Part shown: positions 6,816-7,857 of the stretch, in pieces | How the letters are laid out: the number at the start of each line of letters is the position of its first letter | Numbering within the stretch: position 1 is the stretch's first letter | Source of the DNA: Candidatus Hydrogenedentota bacterium | GTDB taxonomy: Bacteria > Hydrogenedentota > Hydrogenedentia > Hydrogenedentales > SLHB01 | Reading direction: 5' to 3' | NCBI GenBank assembly: GCA_003557825.1 | Contig: PWNM01000228.1 | Location: forward strand, 1 to 7,857 | Length of the DNA stretch: 7,857 nucleotides | Program-made: the position numbers and the translations under genes | Notes under the pieces: model-generated | Told to the model about the DNA's origin: nothing | The model's database searches: none | What the model saw: only the letters and a program-made list of their open reading frames with translations

Positions 6816-6833
6816 CGCCTCGTTGTAGAGGCG
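6816..6833 (-). repeat. inverted repeat in the intercistronic gap
   Basis: CGCCTC (6816-6821) and GAGGCG (6828-6833) form a perfect 6-bp stem with a 6-nt loop, about halfway between the DUF1080 stop and the oxidoreductase start. On the minus strand it is followed by TTGAACAATT rather than a U-tract, so it is more likely an mRNA processing or stability hairpin, or a chance repeat, than a terminator. Confidence 0.45.
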
Positions 6834-6849
6834 ATTTATCCGCATTTCG

Positions 6850-7857
6850 TTACGGCAATTCCTTGATGGCAATATCGGTAAACCGGATCGTCATGGGCGG
6901 TCCGGTATGAAGCTGGAACGCAATGACACCCTCCCGTCGCGCATCCGGAGAGTTATCGATGATCTCGTGCATCCTGTGCCCGTTGATCCGCGTCTCGATC
7001 CGGTTGCCCTCGGCGATGACATGGTAATGGTTCCAATCGTGGGGATGGATGTGCTCGCCCAGGTCGTCCTCGTCGGCGAACCGCATCTCGTGACGTTCCC
7101 CGTCTTCATCGAACTCGACCCGCTGGCCCCGTCGTGCCAGGATGCCTCGACCGAGTTCCTCGAAAAGGATACCGGTGATCCAATCGTCAGTCGCAATGTC
7201 CGGTTGATAGCCTCGGACACGGTAGTTCTCGAACCGTTCCGACCGGACCTGGACGCCCGAGTTCGCCCATTCGGAATCGATGCGATACCGGAAGGTCAAC
7301 TCGAAATCCGCCGGTTCGCCCCCTTCCCAAATCAGGAAAGTGTTCACATCGAGGGGATTGTCCTCTGTGACGTCGCCGATAATATGGCCGTCCTCGACGC
7401 GCCAATGGTCGGGCTCGCCCGCCCAGTCATCGAGGGTTTCCCCGTCGAAGATAGCGACAAATTCGTCGTCTGCATCGGGTGTCGAGCCGGGAGGCAAAGC
7501 CTCCTCAATCTGTTCGAGGGCCAGGGCGGCTTCGGCCTGTACCTCGTCATCATCGAGGAACGCGTGTACTTTGCGCCATGCATCGGGATGAGCTACATCG
7601 GACAGCCCCGACAGGATCAGACGCCGGTCGTTGGCCGACTCGGCCGCCCCGATGAGACGGTCATATACTGCCAAGGTCTCTTGCGGGGGCAGTTCATCGG
7701 TTCGTAACAGCCGCACTGCGCCGCGTAGCGCCAAGGTACGGTGCACGGGTTCGGATGGCGATTCGACAATGCCCGCAAGGGCATCGAGCGCCTCGACGCC
7801 CGGCCAATCGGCCAAGGCCCTCACGGCGGCATCGCGCACCGCTTCATCCTCATCGTC
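6850..7857 (-). CDS. HEAT-repeat protein with C-terminal DUF1080 (3-keto-disaccharide hydrolase) domain, 5' end missing
   Basis: The frame is open to the right edge, so these 335 residues are only the C-terminal part; the GTG at 7839 is not supported as a start because coding continues upstream (DDEDEAVRDAAVRALADW). Residues 1 to about 115 are helical, Ala/Leu-rich repeats of HEAT type with VRDAAVRAL and VHRTLALRGAVRLL. After a short acidic linker, residues about 133-335 form a DUF1080/PF06439 domain with the typical opening FVAIFDGETLDDW, then WRVEDGHIIGD, NSGVQVRS, GYQPDI, WNHYHVIAEGNRIETRINGH and IAFQLHTGPPMTIRFTDIAIKEL. This concanavalin-like domain acts on 3-keto glycosides in characterised members. 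Export is likely by analogy, but the signal peptide would lie outside the window. It is the upstream partner of the Gfo/Idh gene. The large missing N-terminus could hold further HEAT repeats, a sorbosone-dehydrogenase-like propeller, or a ThuA domain. Confidence 0.88.
   Translation of the reverse strand, partial: DDEDEAVRDAAVRALADWPGVEALDALAGIVESPSEPVHRTLALRGAVRLLRTDELPPQETLAVYDRLIGAAESANDRRLILSGLSDVAHPDAWRKVHAFLDDDEVQAEAALALEQIEEALPPGSTPDADDEFVAIFDGETLDDWAGEPDHWRVEDGHIIGDVTEDNPLDVNTFLIWEGGEPADFELTFRYRIDSEWANSGVQVRSERFENYRVRGYQPDIATDDWITGILFEELGRGILARRGQRVEFDEDGERHEMRFADEDDLGEHIHPHDWNHYHVIAEGNRIETRINGHRMHEIIDNSPDARREGVIAFQLHTGPPMTIRFTDIAIKELP

Noticed and set aside
6907..7707. 266-codon open frame on the plus strand opposite the HEAT/DUF1080 gene
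   Set aside because: It is the shadow of a convincingly recognised domain on the minus strand; no motif or ribosome site supports it.

Overview
The window is a GC-rich bacterial chromosome segment carrying six protein-coding genes (one cut by the right edge), plus a possible last few codons of a seventh gene at the left edge. I see no rRNA, tRNA, CRISPR array, insertion sequence or phage gene. A Tat-exported Gfo/Idh/MocA oxidoreductase lying beside a HEAT-repeat/DUF1080 protein is typical of Planctomycetes, Lentisphaerae, Verrucomicrobia and Hydrogenedentota genomes. I would place the organism in or near those groups, but the sequence cannot fix the phylum.

Left part (1-1593): gltD, the small subunit of NADPH-dependent glutamate synthase. 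It probably follows gltB, whose last codons may be visible and overlap the gltD start.

Centre (1594-5410): this is the most interesting part. A 12-helix MFS transporter with nucleoside:H+ symporter (NupG-like) signatures is transcribed leftward. From a shared 250-nt intergenic region, a regulator is transcribed rightward. The regulator joins an XRE-type DNA-binding domain to a class III adenylate/guanylate cyclase homology domain. That domain keeps the substrate lysine, one metal-binding Asp and the catalytic Asn, but has lost the other metal-binding Asp and the transition-state Arg, so it looks like a nucleotide-sensing pseudo-cyclase. Forty-five nucleotides downstream, same strand, is ahcY (S-adenosylhomocysteine hydrolase, which releases adenosine), followed by a strong hairpin. 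Both divergent genes have recognisable sigma70-type promoters. My working hypothesis is an adenosine/SAH-handling locus controlled by a DNA-binding pseudo-cyclase. The architecture and gene order are read from the sequence; the regulatory role is inference.

Right part (5411-7857, minus strand): an apparent operon of a HEAT-repeat/DUF1080 protein and a Tat-signal Gfo/Idh/MocA oxidoreductase, separated by 54 nt containing a small hairpin and ended by a clear intrinsic terminator at 5466-5512. Together they suggest extracytoplasmic processing of glycosides through 3-keto sugar intermediates.

Three start codons are moved downstream of the longest open frame on Shine-Dalgarno evidence: the MFS gene (2805), the XRE/cyclase gene (GTG at 3056) and the oxidoreductase (6795). 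No gene-free stretch exceeds 300 nt.
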